A stretch of 64,000 nucleotides of DNA from Bacillus horti (GTDB lineage: Bacteria; Bacillota; Bacilli; Caldalkalibacillales; JCM-10596), in contig NZ_JAUSTY010000002.1 of NCBI RefSeq assembly GCF_030813115.1, positions 62,001-126,000 on the forward strand, in the 5' to 3' direction. Positions 26,716 to 36,718 of this stretch are shown piece by piece. Position 1 is the stretch's first letter, and the number at the start of each line of letters is the position of its first letter. The translations under genes were made by a program, and so were the position numbers. The notes under the pieces were generated by a model, which made no database searches, was not told the origin of the DNA, and saw only the letters and a list, made by a program, of their open reading frames with translations.

Positions 26716-28212
26716 ATGAAGATTAGAGAGCTTTTACACACACTTACCCCATATTATTTTTTCAATGAAAAATGGGATGATATAACGATTTCATCCATTG
26801 AGATGGATTCTAGATTAGTTACATCAGGCACATTGTTTGTATGTATTGAAGGTGCTCAAACGGATGGTCATTTGTATGTAGATCAGGCTGTAGAATTAGG
26901 AGCTGTAGCTATAGTCGCTCAAAAAAAGATAGAAGCTACAGTCCCAGTGATTATTGTTCCTGATACACGTAGATCTTTGGCCTTTTTAGCGGCTGAGTTT
27001 TTTCGGAACCCTACGAAAGAGCTAGGTTTAATTGGGGTGACTGGTACGAATGGAAAGACGACTGTTACTCATCTCCTAGAAGCTATTTTTGAGGGAGTAG
27101 GAAATCGTACAGGAAGAATTGGAACAATAGGTACAAAAATTGGCGACACGTTAAGAGAAGGCAAAAATACGACACCAGAATCTCTTGAATTACAAAGATC
27201 ATTTAGAGAAATGGTGGATGCAGGCTGTAAGTATGCTTTTATGGAGGTATCCTCCCACGCTATTCAAATGGGAAGAATAAGGGGTTGTCAGTTTAAGACC
27301 GCTATCTTTACTAACCTAACACAGGACCACTTAGATTATCACGGTACAATGGAAGAGTACAAACGAGCAAAAGGGCTTCTTTTTGCTCAGCTAGGCAGTA
27401 GCTATGATTCAGACAAACTTAAGTATGCTATTATAAATGGAGATGATCCGGTTAGTCAGTATTATATGGATATTACTCCAGCTCAGGTGATTACCTATGG
27501 AATCGACTCTCAGGATGTGGATGTTCGTGCGACGAATATTAAGATCTCGAGCGAAGGTATGCAATTTACAGTTGAGAGCTTTATGGGCACAGAGGACTTT
27601 CGAGTTCAATTACTAGGCAAGTTTAATGTGTATAATCTGCTAAGCACCATAGCAGCTGGTTTAGTTGAAGGGATTAGTCTTTCTCAAATCAAGCAGAGCT
27701 TGGAGCAGGTTAAAGGTGTGCGGGGACGTCTAGAGTCCGTTTCAGCGGGGCAGGGTTTTTCTGTTGTTGTAGATTATGCTCATACTCCTGACAGCTTAGA
27801 GAATGTACTGCTAACAGCAAAGGAATTTGCTGAAAACCGTGTTCTTTGTGTAATAGGCTGTGGGGGAGATCGTGATCGTACAAAACGCCCAATAATGGCC
27901 CAAATCGCTGCGCGTCATGCTGATTATAGTGTTCTTACTTCTGATAATCCCCGGACTGAGGAGCCAGCACAAATTTTAGAGGACATGATTCAAGGCTTAA
28001 CACAAGAGAAGGTTTCAAAAGAGCTGTACACAAGTCTAGTAGATCGTCGGGAGGCTATCTATACAGCTATAGAAATGGCTCGTCCTGGAGATGTAGTCAT
28101 TATAGCTGGAAAGGGTCATGAAACCTATCAGGATATAAATAATCAGAAGCTTCATTTTGATGACCGTGAGGTTGTTCTTGAAGCTTTAGGACAGCGTAAG
28201 AACGAAGAGTAG
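26716..28212 (+). CDS. murE: UDP-MurNAc-tripeptide synthetase MurE (meso-DAP adding)
   Basis: 498 residues from the ATG at 26716 (GGTGGAGG 8 bases upstream); an in-frame ATG at 26662 overlaps the spoVD stop and would add an unlikely 18-residue leader. The P-loop is GVTGTNGKTTVTH. The substrate motif DNPR (residues 410-413) is diagnostic for meso-diaminopimelate, as opposed to lysine. It ligates the third residue of the cell-wall peptide. Confidence 0.96.
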   Translation: MKIRELLHTLTPYYFFNEKWDDITISSIEMDSRLVTSGTLFVCIEGAQTDGHLYVDQAVELGAVAIVAQKKIEATVPVIIVPDTRRSLAFLAAEFFRNPTKELGLIGVTGTNGKTTVTHLLEAIFEGVGNRTGRIGTIGTKIGDTLREGKNTTPESLELQRSFREMVDAGCKYAFMEVSSHAIQMGRIRGCQFKTAIFTNLTQDHLDYHGTMEEYKRAKGLLFAQLGSSYDSDKLKYAIINGDDPVSQYYMDITPAQVITYGIDSQDVDVRATNIKISSEGMQFTVESFMGTEDFRVQLLGKFNVYNLLSTIAAGLVEGISLSQIKQSLEQVKGVRGRLESVSAGQGFSVVVDYAHTPDSLENVLLTAKEFAENRVLCVIGCGGDRDRTKRPIMAQIAARHADYSVLTSDNPRTEEPAQILEDMIQGLTQEKVSKELYTSLVDRREAIYTAIEMARPGDVVIIAGKGHETYQDINNQKLHFDDREVVLEALGQRKNEE

Positions 28213-28227
28213 ATTGGAGGAGTTCCT

Positions 28228-29193
28228 TTGTCATACACCGTACTAGGTTTAACGATTTTAGCCGCTTTCTTAATAGTTGTTTTGCTCGCGCCAATCTGTA
28301 TTCCCATTCTTCGCCGCATGAAATTTGGTCAAACGATTAGGGATGAAGGCCCGCAGTCACATCAAAAAAAATTAGGCACTCCAACGATGGGTGGAGTCGT
28401 GATATTAATAGCTATTGCTTTTACAGGGTTTAAGTTTGCTGACAGTAATATGGAGATTTTTCTTTTGATGCTAGTTACTCTTGGCTATGGCTTACTAGGT
28501 TTTTTAGATGATTTTATTAAGATTGCTCTAAAAAGAAACTTGGGCTTAACGGCTAAGCAAAAGCTTTTTGGACAGATTATCATTGCCCTTATTTTTTATT
28601 ATTTCTTAATGCAGCAGGGTCATTCGACAGATCTCCATATTCCACTTGTCGATGTGACTCTACCATTAGGCTGGTTTTATCTGCCGTTTGTCGTCTTTCT
28701 ATTAGTTGGTTTCTCTAACGCAACGAACCTTACTGATGGAATCGATGGGCTGCTTTCTGGAACGGCTGCTATTGCCTTCGGAGCTTTTGCTCTCCTAGCC
28801 TTAAGATATTCAGAGCCGGAAATTGCTATATTTAGTGCTGCTGTTGTAGGTGCTGTACTGGGCTTCCTTGTCTATAATGCTCATCCAGCAAAAGTATTTA
28901 TGGGAGACACGGGATCTCTAGCACTTGGTGGAGCTATAGCTGGTATAGCCATTTTAACCAAAATGGAGCTACTTCTTGTCATTATTGGTGGTGTGTTTGT
29001 TATTGAAACTTTGTCAGTGATGCTTCAGGTAGCTTCGTTTAAGCTACGTGGAAAACGTATATTCCGCATGAGTCCTATTCATCATCATTTTGAACTGTCG
29101 GGCTGGTCAGAGTGGAAGGTAGTTGTTGCTTTTTGGGCAGCAGGGCTAGTCTTTGCTGGAGCTGGAATTTATATTGAGGTGTTTATGAGATGA
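28228..29193 (+). CDS. mraY: phospho-MurNAc-pentapeptide transferase
   Basis: 321 residues, about ten membrane segments, with [34 protein letters not shown] and [12 protein letters not shown] (the Asp-rich catalytic motifs) and the [12 protein letters not shown] loop. It transfers the MurNAc-pentapeptide onto undecaprenyl phosphate, giving lipid I. The start is TTG after GGAGGAG, 15 bases behind murE; its end overlaps murD by 4 bases (ATGA). Confidence 0.97.
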   Translation: MSYTVLGLTILAAFLIVVLLAPICIPILRRMKFGQTIRDEGPQSHQKKLGTPTMGGVVILIAIAFTGFKFADSNMEIFLLMLVTLGYGLLGFLDDFIKIALKRNLGLTAKQKLFGQIIIALIFYYFLMQQGHSTDLHIPLVDVTLPLGWFYLPFVVFLLVGFSNATNLTDGIDGLLSGTAAIAFGAFALLALRYSEPEIAIFSAAVVGAVLGFLVYNAHPAKVFMGDTGSLALGGAIAGIAILTKMELLLVIIGGVFVIETLSVMLQVASFKLRGKRIFRMSPIHHHFELSGWSEWKVVVAFWAAGLVFAGAGIYIEVFMR

Positions 29194-30566
29194 ATAAAGC
29201 AGCGTTTTCTGTGTACAAGGATAAACTAGTATTAGTTGTGGGTTTGGCTAAAAGTGGATCTGCGGTGGCCAAGCTTTTGTTTCGTTTGGGTGCCTCAGTG
29301 ATCGTGAATGATCGAAATGCAAGAGAGGAATGTGCAGGGATTGAGGAGCTTGAGAATTTGGGGATTCAAGTTGTTTGTGGATCTCATCCTTTGGAATTAC
29401 TAGATAGACCTATAGATCTTATTGTAAAAAATCCCGGTATCCCCTTTGACATTCCTTTTTTGGCTGAGGCAGAGCAAAGGGGAATTTCAGTTATTACAGA
29501 GGTCGAGATTGCCTCTTGCATTTCAGAGGCACCGATTATAGGAATTACTGGTTCAAACGGAAAAACAACGACAACGACAATGATCCATCTTATGCTTCAA
29601 GGTGGAAAATACAATCCTCTCATTGCAGGAAACATCGGAACCGTAATGTGTGAGGTTACAGAACAGGCAACAAATGAAGATATTATTGTTGCGGAATTGA
29701 GTAGCTTTCAGCTTTTAGGAACAGCAAGCTTTAGGCCAAAAATTGGCTTACTTTTAAATATACATGAAGCTCATCTCAATTATCACCATACGATGGAGCA
29801 TTATACTTCTGCTAAACTCAAGCTTTTTGCTAATCAAGACCCTACAGATCTAGCTGTTTTAAATGCGGATCAAGATTTTATTCGTCAGGCTGCGGCTCAC
29901 TTACAGGCAGAAGTAGCTTGGTTTAGCACAGAGCAAGAGGTGCACAGGGGAAGTTTTATTCGTCATGAAGGCATTATTTATCGCGATGGTCAAGGAGATG
30001 AAATTGAAATTTTACCTCTTTCTGAGCTGCTTTTACCAGGGAGACATAATGTACAGAACGCTTTGGCTGCCATTACCGTTTCACTTGCCGCAGGAGCAGA
30101 GCTTACTCGTGTGCAGGAAGTGCTCAAAACCTTCAGAGGGGTGGAGCATCGACTGAAGTTTGTGGCTACAAAAGCAGGAGTACACTATTATAATGATTCC
30201 AAAGCGACGAATGCTACAGCAACAATAAACTCTATACAAGCCTTTCAAAACCCGCTTCTTTTGATTGCCGGAGGATTAGATAGAGGAGAGGATCTTTCAC
30301 CGCTAGAGCCTATATTAACCAGCCATGTTAAAACATTAATTGCTTATGGTCAGCTAGCTCCAGAGCTTAAAAAAGCTGCTCAATCAGCAGGTCTTAAGCA
30401 GGTTTATATGGCCGATACTGTTGAGGATGCGGTAAATACTGCTTCTCTTTTAGCTCAGCAAGGTGATACAGTCTTGCTTTCTCCAGCAGCAGCTAGCTGG
30501 GATCAATTTAGATCCTTTGAGGAGAGAGGAGACATGTTTATTCGTTCTGTGCATAAGCTTAAATAG
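29190..30566 (+). CDS. murD: UDP-MurNAc-alanine:D-glutamate ligase
   Basis: 458 residues with the Mur ligase domains: Rossmann-like N-terminus ([15 protein letters not shown]), the P-loop [13 protein letters not shown], and the C-terminal [11 protein letters not shown] and LIAGGLDRG stretches. It adds D-glutamate to UDP-MurNAc-L-Ala in the cytoplasm. Translationally coupled with mraY. Confidence 0.97.
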   Translation: MNKAAFSVYKDKLVLVVGLAKSGSAVAKLLFRLGASVIVNDRNAREECAGIEELENLGIQVVCGSHPLELLDRPIDLIVKNPGIPFDIPFLAEAEQRGISVITEVEIASCISEAPIIGITGSNGKTTTTTMIHLMLQGGKYNPLIAGNIGTVMCEVTEQATNEDIIVAELSSFQLLGTASFRPKIGLLLNIHEAHLNYHHTMEHYTSAKLKLFANQDPTDLAVLNADQDFIRQAAAHLQAEVAWFSTEQEVHRGSFIRHEGIIYRDGQGDEIEILPLSELLLPGRHNVQNALAAITVSLAAGAELTRVQEVLKTFRGVEHRLKFVATKAGVHYYNDSKATNATATINSIQAFQNPLLLIAGGLDRGEDLSPLEPILTSHVKTLIAYGQLAPELKKAAQSAGLKQVYMADTVEDAVNTASLLAQQGDTVLLSPAAASWDQFRSFEERGDMFIRSVHKLK

Positions 30567-30612
30567 AGGGTAGGACTTGCCCTTAATTTAGCTTGGGACA
30601 GAGGTGGAAGCA

Positions 30613-31710
30613 ATGGCCAAAGCACGCAGGGCGCCAGACTTTTTAATCGTGTTTTGTACGTTAGCGATTTTATGTATAGGGATCATTATGGTATATAGCT
30701 CAAGTGCTGTGATTTCCTTAAGCAAGTTTGGTGATCAATTCTTTTATGTGAAGCGTCAGCTCCTTTTTGCTGGAATAGGTGTTGTAGCGATGTACATGAT
30801 GATGAATATTGATTATTGGGTCTGGCGTAAATTTGCAAAGCTCGGATTAATCGTATGCTTTATCTTACTTATTCTTGTCTTGACCCCATTGGGCTTGGTT
30901 AGAAATGGCTCGCAGAGCTGGCTAGGGATAGGTGCATTTTCTATTCAACCATCTGAGTTTATCAAAATATGTATGATTATATTTCTAGCGAAGTATTTAT
31001 CTGAGAATCAAAAGCAGATTGTTTCCTTTACGAAAGGGATGCTACCACCGCTTCTACTCGTTTTTGCTGCGTTTGGAATGATTATGCTACAGCCTGACTT
31101 AGGGACCGGCACGGTTATGGTCGGTACATCGATTGTCATGATTTTTTTAGCGGGGGCTAGAATCCTTCATCTTTCAGGTTTGGCCGCGCTTGGCATAGCA
31201 GGTTTTACCGCGCTTGTTATTGCTGCTCCATATCGAATTAAGCGTATTACCTCCTTTTTAGATCCTTGGCAAGATCCGCAGGGGGCTGGGTATCAGATCA
31301 TTCAATCTCTGTATGCAATAGGTCCTGGAGGTTTGTTAGGTCTAGGTCTAGGCATGAGCAGGCAAAAGTTCTATTACCTACCGGAGCCACAAACGGATTT
31401 TATCTTTGCCATCCTAGCGGAGGAATTAGGCTTTATTGGTGGAGTGACCGTACTATTGCTGTTTTCAATCCTCCTTTGGAGGGGAATCAAGATTGCCATT
31501 TCAGCGCCAGATTTGTATGGCAGCTTCTTAGCAGCTGGTATTGTGAGTATGATTGCTATTCAGGTTATTATTAACGTAGGAGTTGTCACAGGACTGTTTC
31601 CTGTAACAGGAATTACCCTTCCATTTTTAAGCTATGGGGGCTCGTCCCTGACTTTAATGCTTGTGGCGATGGGAATTTTACTTAATATTTCACGCTACGC
31701 TAGAACCTAG
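30613..31710 (+). CDS. spoVE: SEDS glycosyltransferase SpoVE
   Basis: 365 residues, about ten membrane spans, FtsW/RodA/SpoVE family. Signatures are YVKRQLLFAGIGV, FSIQPSEFIKICMI, GTGTVMVGTSIVM, the catalytic Asp region FLDPWQDPQGAGYQI and the GITLPFLSYGGSSL motif. Position directly after murD and the presence of spoVD nearby favour SpoVE over FtsW. It polymerises cortex glycan strands with SpoVD. The ATG at 30613 follows GAGGTGG; a GTG nine bases earlier is less likely. Confidence 0.9.
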   Translation: MAKARRAPDFLIVFCTLAILCIGIIMVYSSSAVISLSKFGDQFFYVKRQLLFAGIGVVAMYMMMNIDYWVWRKFAKLGLIVCFILLILVLTPLGLVRNGSQSWLGIGAFSIQPSEFIKICMIIFLAKYLSENQKQIVSFTKGMLPPLLLVFAAFGMIMLQPDLGTGTVMVGTSIVMIFLAGARILHLSGLAALGIAGFTALVIAAPYRIKRITSFLDPWQDPQGAGYQIIQSLYAIGPGGLLGLGLGMSRQKFYYLPEPQTDFIFAILAEELGFIGGVTVLLLFSILLWRGIKIAISAPDLYGSFLAAGIVSMIAIQVIINVGVVTGLFPVTGITLPFLSYGGSSLTLMLVAMGILLNISRYART

Positions 31711-31939
31711 CTTCTAAGTGGCGCATAAGGAAATCTTTGACCTATAACGTGGAGGGTTAGAGAAATTTAGATATTATTTGCTATGGACTTAGCTACATCG
31801 GATCACTGCTACATATCGTAAGGATAGTCTTTCGAGGAAGTTTGACTAGGCGTTTGTCACACTCTTTCACTAAGAGCATAAACTATTCTAGGCGTCGCAG
31901 ATCAGATCCCGATAGTGCATTCGTATTAGGAGGATTCCA

Positions 31940-32848
31940 ATGAATAGATTGGTTGAGGAACTACTAGAGGCGAACGTGGGAAAAGTGTGGGAAAATGAAC
32001 CACTTGCGAATCATACAACATGGAAAATTGGTGGACCGGCAGATGTGCTGGTGCAGCCTAGAGGTAAAGCAGAAATCATAGCTTGTATGGAGATCATTCG
32101 AAAACATCAGACTCCATATCATATTATAGGCCGTGGATCTAATTTGCTTGTTAGAGACAAAGGAATCCGTGGGATTGTTGTTAAGATAGGGGACGGTCTA
32201 GATCACTTAACAATTAACGATACCCAAGTCGTCGTTGGAGCGGGCTTCTCTTTTATTAAATTGGCCACGATGATGGGAAAGCGCGGATTAGCTGGCTTAG
32301 AATTTGCAGGTGGAATTCCAGGTACAATCGGCGGAGCCGTCTATATGAATGCAGGGGCACATGGATCTGATGTAGCACGTGTATTACATTCTGCTGAAAT
32401 ATTATTTGAAGATAGCAAAGTTGAGACCGTGAGTAATGAAGATTTAAAATTCTCCTATAGAACCTCCCTACTTCAGAAAGAGAGGAAAGGAATCTGCTTA
32501 GAAGCAACCTTTCAATTAGAGCACGGTGAAAGGGAGGAAATTACGAAAAAACTTGCTGAACATAAGAATTATCGTCGAAAAACTCAGCCGCTTAAACAGC
32601 CATGCTGTGGAAGTGTCTTTCGTAATCCGAAGCCACACTCTGCTGGAGGCCTAATTGAGGAATCAGGATTAAAAGGCTTTCAAGTGGGAGGTGCACAGGT
32701 TTCATTACTTCATGCTAACTTTATCGTTAACGTAGGTGATGCCTCTGCTAACGACGTCCTTACCTTGATTGAGCATATCCGTAAAACGATTAACGAGAAG
32801 TTTGGCGTTGATATGCATCCAGAAGTACAGGTGGTGGGCGAGGAGTAA
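31940..32848 (+). CDS. murB: UDP-N-acetylenolpyruvoylglucosamine reductase
   Basis: 302 residues, type II MurB. The FAD-binding NHTTWKIGGPADVLVQP and GRGSNLLVRDKGIRG, the GLEFAGGIPGTIGGAVYMNAGAHG block, and the catalytic Ser/Glu region CGSVFRNPKPHSAGGLIEESGLKG are all intact. It reduces the enolpyruvyl group made by MurA, the next gene. AGGAGGATT lies before the ATG. A 229-base gap upstream occupies the place where murG is expected. Confidence 0.97.
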   Translation: MNRLVEELLEANVGKVWENEPLANHTTWKIGGPADVLVQPRGKAEIIACMEIIRKHQTPYHIIGRGSNLLVRDKGIRGIVVKIGDGLDHLTINDTQVVVGAGFSFIKLATMMGKRGLAGLEFAGGIPGTIGGAVYMNAGAHGSDVARVLHSAEILFEDSKVETVSNEDLKFSYRTSLLQKERKGICLEATFQLEHGEREEITKKLAEHKNYRRKTQPLKQPCCGSVFRNPKPHSAGGLIEESGLKGFQVGGAQVSLLHANFIVNVGDASANDVLTLIEHIRKTINEKFGVDMHPEVQVVGEE

Positions 32849-32862
32849 AACGGAGGTGAGAC

Positions 32863-34122
32863 ATGGCATCATTTATTATCAATGGTGGGTACCCTCTAGC
32901 AGGAGAAGTCAGCATTTCCGGAGCAAAAAATGCTGCTTTACCTATACTTGCTGCTAGCCTTATGGCGAGCGGTGAACAGCATATTTATGATGTTCCACAT
33001 CTATTAGATATACAGGTTATGTTAGAAATTTTAAACTCTATTGGTGTCAAGACGGAGCACCAGAATCACCATGTAAGCCTAGATACAACCTCACTTTCAT
33101 CTACTACCATTCCTGAGCATTTAATGGGGAAGATGCGTTCTTCCATTTTCTTAATAGGGCCATTGTTAGCCAAGTTCGGTCAGGTCACGTTATCAAGGCC
33201 AGGTGGCTGTGCGATAGGGGAAAGACCTATTGATTTACATTTAAGTGGACTGCGTGCCCTTGGCGCTTCTATCTCGGAGGATAGTGGCTTCATCTATTGT
33301 GAGGCGAAACAGCTTCAGGGAGGTAGAATTCATCTACGTTATCCTAGTGTGGGAGCTACTGAAAACATAATGATGGCAGCCTCTTTAGCCAAAGGTACGA
33401 CTCGGATTATAAATGCTGCAAGAGAACCAGAAATTAGTGATTTACAGCGATACCTGAATCAGATGGGAGCACGTATTTCTGGCGCGGGAACAGATACCAT
33501 CTATATTGAAGGGGTTCCTAAGCTTTCTCCGACGGCTTATAAAGTTATTCCAGATCGGATCATTACCGGAACACTGTTATTAGCAGCAGCTATAACACGA
33601 GGAGAAATTGCGTTAGCTAATGTCATTCCTGAGCATAATGAAGCATTACTAGCTAACATGGAAGCATGTGGTATTGAAATTAGAACGTACCGTGATATAA
33701 TGACATTAAAAGTGAATAAACCCTTGAAGGCTCTAGATTTTATTGAGACAGACCCTTACCCTGGTTTTCCTACAGACTTGCAGTCTTTGATGATGGCATT
33801 CACAGCTACAGTTGAAGGAACTACCGTGATTAAAGAGAAGGTTTTTGAAGGGCGATTTAAGCATGTAGATGAATTAAACAGGATGGGTTCTCGTATTACA
33901 ATAGATCTAAACCGTGCCTTTGTAAGGGGAGTACCAAAACTGTCCGGTGCAAGAGTTGAGGCGCCTGATTTACGTGCTGGTGCTGCATTAGTGCTTGCAG
34001 GCTTGTATGCTACGGATACAACTATTGTATCAGGAGTTCATCACATTGATCGAGGTTATGAACATCTAGAAGGAATGCTACAGGGAATTGGAGCTAGAAT
34101 TAAACGTATTCATGATGAATAA
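32863..34122 (+). CDS. murA: UDP-GlcNAc 1-carboxyvinyltransferase
   Basis: 419 residues of the EPSP synthase fold. The catalytic Cys116 lies in RPGGCAIGERPIDLH, so fosfomycin binding is expected; SGAKNAALPILAASL near the start is the other signature. It catalyses the first committed step of peptidoglycan synthesis. It follows murB by 14 bases. In B. subtilis murA is not between murB and divIB, so this order is a marker of lineage. Confidence 0.96.
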   Translation: MASFIINGGYPLAGEVSISGAKNAALPILAASLMASGEQHIYDVPHLLDIQVMLEILNSIGVKTEHQNHHVSLDTTSLSSTTIPEHLMGKMRSSIFLIGPLLAKFGQVTLSRPGGCAIGERPIDLHLSGLRALGASISEDSGFIYCEAKQLQGGRIHLRYPSVGATENIMMAASLAKGTTRIINAAREPEISDLQRYLNQMGARISGAGTDTIYIEGVPKLSPTAYKVIPDRIITGTLLLAAAITRGEIALANVIPEHNEALLANMEACGIEIRTYRDIMTLKVNKPLKALDFIETDPYPGFPTDLQSLMMAFTATVEGTTVIKEKVFEGRFKHVDELNRMGSRITIDLNRAFVRGVPKLSGARVEAPDLRAGAALVLAGLYATDTTIVSGVHHIDRGYEHLEGMLQGIGARIKRIHDE

Positions 34123-34148
34123 ACGGCATACATTATGCCGTTTTTTTT
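34121..34148 (+). terminator. terminator after murA
   Basis: AAACGGCATA / TATGCCGTTT stem with a short loop and eight Ts, splitting the dcw cluster. Confidence 0.93.
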
Positions 34149-34150
34149 GA

Positions 34151-34281
34151 CAGTCTAAGAATTTATAAAATTTGATACAATGATTTCTTCAAGTTTTATA
34201 AATTCTGGCTGCATGTAAAAGCTTCCTCTAATGATGGACTAGACGACTTCTTCGAGAGGGCTTCGATAGAAGCTTTTCTTA
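34151..34281 (+). repeat. structured dispersed repeat, copy R2
   Basis: Nearly identical to R1: the differences are one base in the first loop and two around 34244-34249. Same two-hairpin layout, same orientation as the genes. It starts 2-3 bases after the T-tract of the murA terminator. Confidence 0.92.
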
Positions 34282-34309
34282 CAGTATTAGAAAGTATAAA
34301 TTTTGATTT
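34281..34309 (+). repeat. left-arm fragment of the structured repeat
   Basis: ACAGTATTAGAAAGTATAAA and the following bases match the left arm of R3 and R4, but no right arm follows. It is probably the remains of a further copy between R2 and R3. Confidence 0.65.
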
Positions 34310-34319
34310 AGCACCTTTA

Positions 34320-34450
34320 CAGTAAGAGAAAGTGTAAAATTTGATGCCCTGTTTTCTTCAAATTTTGTACTTTCTGACTGCATGGGAAGCTTCCTCTAAT
34401 GATGGACTAGACGACTTCTTCGAGAGAGCTCCGATAGAAGCTTTTCTTAC
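34320..34450 (+). repeat. structured dispersed repeat, copy R3 (diverged)
   Basis: The left stem reads AGAAAGTGTAAAATTTGA with TCAAATTTTGTACTTTCT. Compared with R1/R2 both arms have changed together and pairing is kept. The right half (about 34386-34450) is close to R2, with the AA to GG change at its stem base retained as G-T pairs. It ends 24 bases before the divIB ATG. Confidence 0.88.
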
Positions 34451-34473
34451 TTATGCGAAAGGGACAGGCAGTT

Positions 34474-35268
34474 ATGAATAACAACAAAGTGATTTATGAT
34501 GATCGAATACCAAAATTAAAGGAACAGCGAAAACTTAAAAGTAATAAAGTATTTATTCTATTAATCTTTCTCTTCTTTGCTTTAATTCTTCTCATATTAT
34601 TTTTTCAATCCCCTTTATCGAAGCTAGCCACCATTGAAATCTCAGGTAATGCTTTGCTTTCCGATGGAGAAGTGGTACAAGCTGCAGAAATACAAAGCGG
34701 GATGTCTTACTTTCAATTTTCAAAGAACGGTCTTGAACAAAAAATAGCTCAAATGGTTCAAGTGGAGGAAGTCCATGTAGAGCGTGTTTTTCCTAATCAT
34801 CTATATATAGAAATTACAGAGTTGCCTGTAGTGGCTTTTTGGTTACAAGAGCAGAATCTTTACCCTATTCTATCCAGTGGACATATTATTTTTCAAGAAG
34901 CGTGGACGGATCATCGTGTCCAGCAGCCAATCTTAACCGGATGGTCTACTAAGGAAGGGATAATTGAGCTTAGTAAGGAATTAGACTACTTATCAGATTA
35001 TGTATCCAATCAAATATCCGAAATTACATTAACCCCCATAGACTCAGATCCCTATCGATTGACTTTATATATGGAAGATGGTAACGAGGTTCGTACGTCT
35101 ATTCGTAAGTTTGCCGAAAGAATGAACCTGTATCCTGACTTTGTAGAAGAAATTAATTCTAACGGAGAACTTACGGGGATTTATCATCTTTTTGATGCGA
35201 TCTGGTTTGAAGATCCAATGTTAGATGAGGGCGAGTCTGGGGAATCAGGCGCGGAAGGGGCAAGCTAA
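34474..35268 (+). CDS. divIB: cell division protein DivIB/FtsQ
   Basis: 264 residues from the ATG at 34474 (AAAGGGA 9 bases upstream; an ATG at 34453 has no ribosome site). A short basic cytoplasmic part, a membrane span (about 25-45), then the POTRA domain (LATIEISGNALLSDGEVVQAAEI) and the beta domain with VEEVHVERVFPNHLYIEITE. It stabilises FtsL and DivIC at the septum. Transcription must start in or read through the repeat-filled region upstream, since murA ends in a terminator. Confidence 0.9.
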   Translation: MNNNKVIYDDRIPKLKEQRKLKSNKVFILLIFLFFALILLILFFQSPLSKLATIEISGNALLSDGEVVQAAEIQSGMSYFQFSKNGLEQKIAQMVQVEEVHVERVFPNHLYIEITELPVVAFWLQEQNLYPILSSGHIIFQEAWTDHRVQQPILTGWSTKEGIIELSKELDYLSDYVSNQISEITLTPIDSDPYRLTLYMEDGNEVRTSIRKFAERMNLYPDFVEEINSNGELTGIYHLFDAIWFEDPMLDEGESGESGAEGAS

Positions 35269-35272
35269 GGCG

Positions 35273-35971
35273 ATGAAAGTAAGAAGTAAACATGTGTATT
35301 TGACATTAGTAGCCCTTTGTGCCGGATTTTTAATCTCGTTTTCCTATCAATACACTCAGGATCAAGGAGATACGTCCTATCGCTCAACTTTAGAATGGGT
35401 CCAAGAGGATCAATTAAGAGAAAAACACAATGAGGTAAGAAAAGAGAATAGTTTGTACGAACAATATTTAAGAGAGCTTCAACAGCAAATCTCTGTCAAA
35501 GAGGCTGAAATGTCAGAGGCTCAGACTGATCTAAGCGCCATACAGCATGAGCTAGAAATGCTAAGGTTAATGGCAGGATTAAGTGAGGGGGCAGGACCGG
35601 GGATTACCGTTAGTTTAGAGGATAGCTCCTTTGCTGCGGATTCTCACAATCCTAATGATTACATCGTCCATGAGCAGGATGTTCGTAGGGTGGTCAACGA
35701 ACTATTTGCTTCAGGCGCAGAAGGACTAAGTATTAACGGTCAAAGGGTCACTCATTTAACGAACATTCGCTGTGTTGGTCCAACCATCATCGTTAACGGT
35801 GTAAAATCTTCAGCTCCGTTTCAGATTACAGCAATAGGAGATCAGGAAACTCTTAATCAGGGCCTTTTATTACCAGGTGGAGTAGCTGATAGTTTAAGAG
35901 GCTGGGGAATAACGGTTAAGATTGAAAAGCATGAATCATTACTTTTACCTGCTTTCATAGGAAAATTTTGA
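35273..35971 (+). CDS. ylxW: DUF881 family protein YlxW
   Basis: 232 residues: N-terminal membrane anchor (about 8-24), coiled coil (about 45-105, rich in E, Q and L), then the DUF881 domain (GPGITVSLEDSS, EQDVRRVVNELFASGAEGLSINGQRV, NIRCVGPTIIVNG). Function unknown; conserved beside divIB and ftsA in Bacillales. The ATG at 35273 is only 4 bases after the divIB stop, with a poor ribosome site, so coupling is likely. Confidence 0.85.
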   Translation: MKVRSKHVYLTLVALCAGFLISFSYQYTQDQGDTSYRSTLEWVQEDQLREKHNEVRKENSLYEQYLRELQQQISVKEAEMSEAQTDLSAIQHELEMLRLMAGLSEGAGPGITVSLEDSSFAADSHNPNDYIVHEQDVRRVVNELFASGAEGLSINGQRVTHLTNIRCVGPTIIVNGVKSSAPFQITAIGDQETLNQGLLLPGGVADSLRGWGITVKIEKHESLLLPAFIGKF

Positions 35972-36003
35972 TGATCTAGTTCGTAGAAAGGAAGCTTTAT
36001 AGA

Positions 36004-36714
36004 ATGAATAAACGGGTGCCCCTACTATTAGCTTTCATTTGTGTCATATTAGGCTTTATGGTTGCTATTCAGTTTCAATCTAATAATGAAACGGAATATA
36101 GTGACTCTAGAGATATGAATGAACTAAGAATAAATTTGCAAAAGGAAAGAGAAAGAACTCAAATCCTTTTAAATGAAATTTCCAAACATGAGCATCTTCT
36201 ATATCAGTACGAAATGTCCATGAATAAGGAAGATGAGCTAACTTCAGTTATGGAGCAAGAGCTACAGCGTATTAAAAAAATGGCTGGAATGGACGATGTA
36301 ATAGGAGAAGGGGTAATTGTCCGAATCAAGAAAAGCGAGGACATGGATTTAGAAAATGACTTCTATACTCAATTAGTATTTGATGAGGACTTGCGCAAAA
36401 TTGTCAATGATGTGAATGCTTATGGAGCTAGAGCTATTTCCATTAATGGGCAGCGAATCATTAGCACCTCAGCTGTTAGGAACGTAGGCAACCGTATTTT
36501 AGTCAATACGATTCCTATTCAACCTCCTTATGAGATTAGAGTAATTGGAGATCCATCTATTTTAATTCCTGCTCTTAGGTTAGAAGGATTAGATGAGTAT
36601 TTCGCCGTTGTAAATCATGTAGTAGAATATGAAGAGAAGAGTTCCTTAACAATAAAAGGATACTCTCAGGATATTGAAAATTATTATTTGCAATCTGTTA
36701 AGGAGGATAATTGA
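36004..36714 (+). CDS. ylxX: DUF881 family protein YlxX
   Basis: 236 residues, same architecture as the preceding gene: membrane anchor (about 6-22), coiled coil (40-90), DUF881 domain with DEDLRKIVNDVNAYGARAISINGQRI and AVRNVGNRILVNT. The two are tandem paralogs. Role unknown. Confidence 0.85.
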   Translation: MNKRVPLLLAFICVILGFMVAIQFQSNNETEYSDSRDMNELRINLQKERERTQILLNEISKHEHLLYQYEMSMNKEDELTSVMEQELQRIKKMAGMDDVIGEGVIVRIKKSEDMDLENDFYTQLVFDEDLRKIVNDVNAYGARAISINGQRIISTSAVRNVGNRILVNTIPIQPPYEIRVIGDPSILIPALRLEGLDEYFAVVNHVVEYEEKSSLTIKGYSQDIENYYLQSVKEDN

Positions 36715-36718
36715 TAAG

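Larger units (their letters stand above)
34123..34473. other. murA-divIB intergenic region filled with repeats
   Basis: 351 non-coding bases: the murA terminator, repeat R2 (34151-34281), a left-arm fragment (34281-34309) and repeat R3 (34320-34450), ending 24 bases before the divIB start. No coding frame is supported. Confidence 0.8.
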
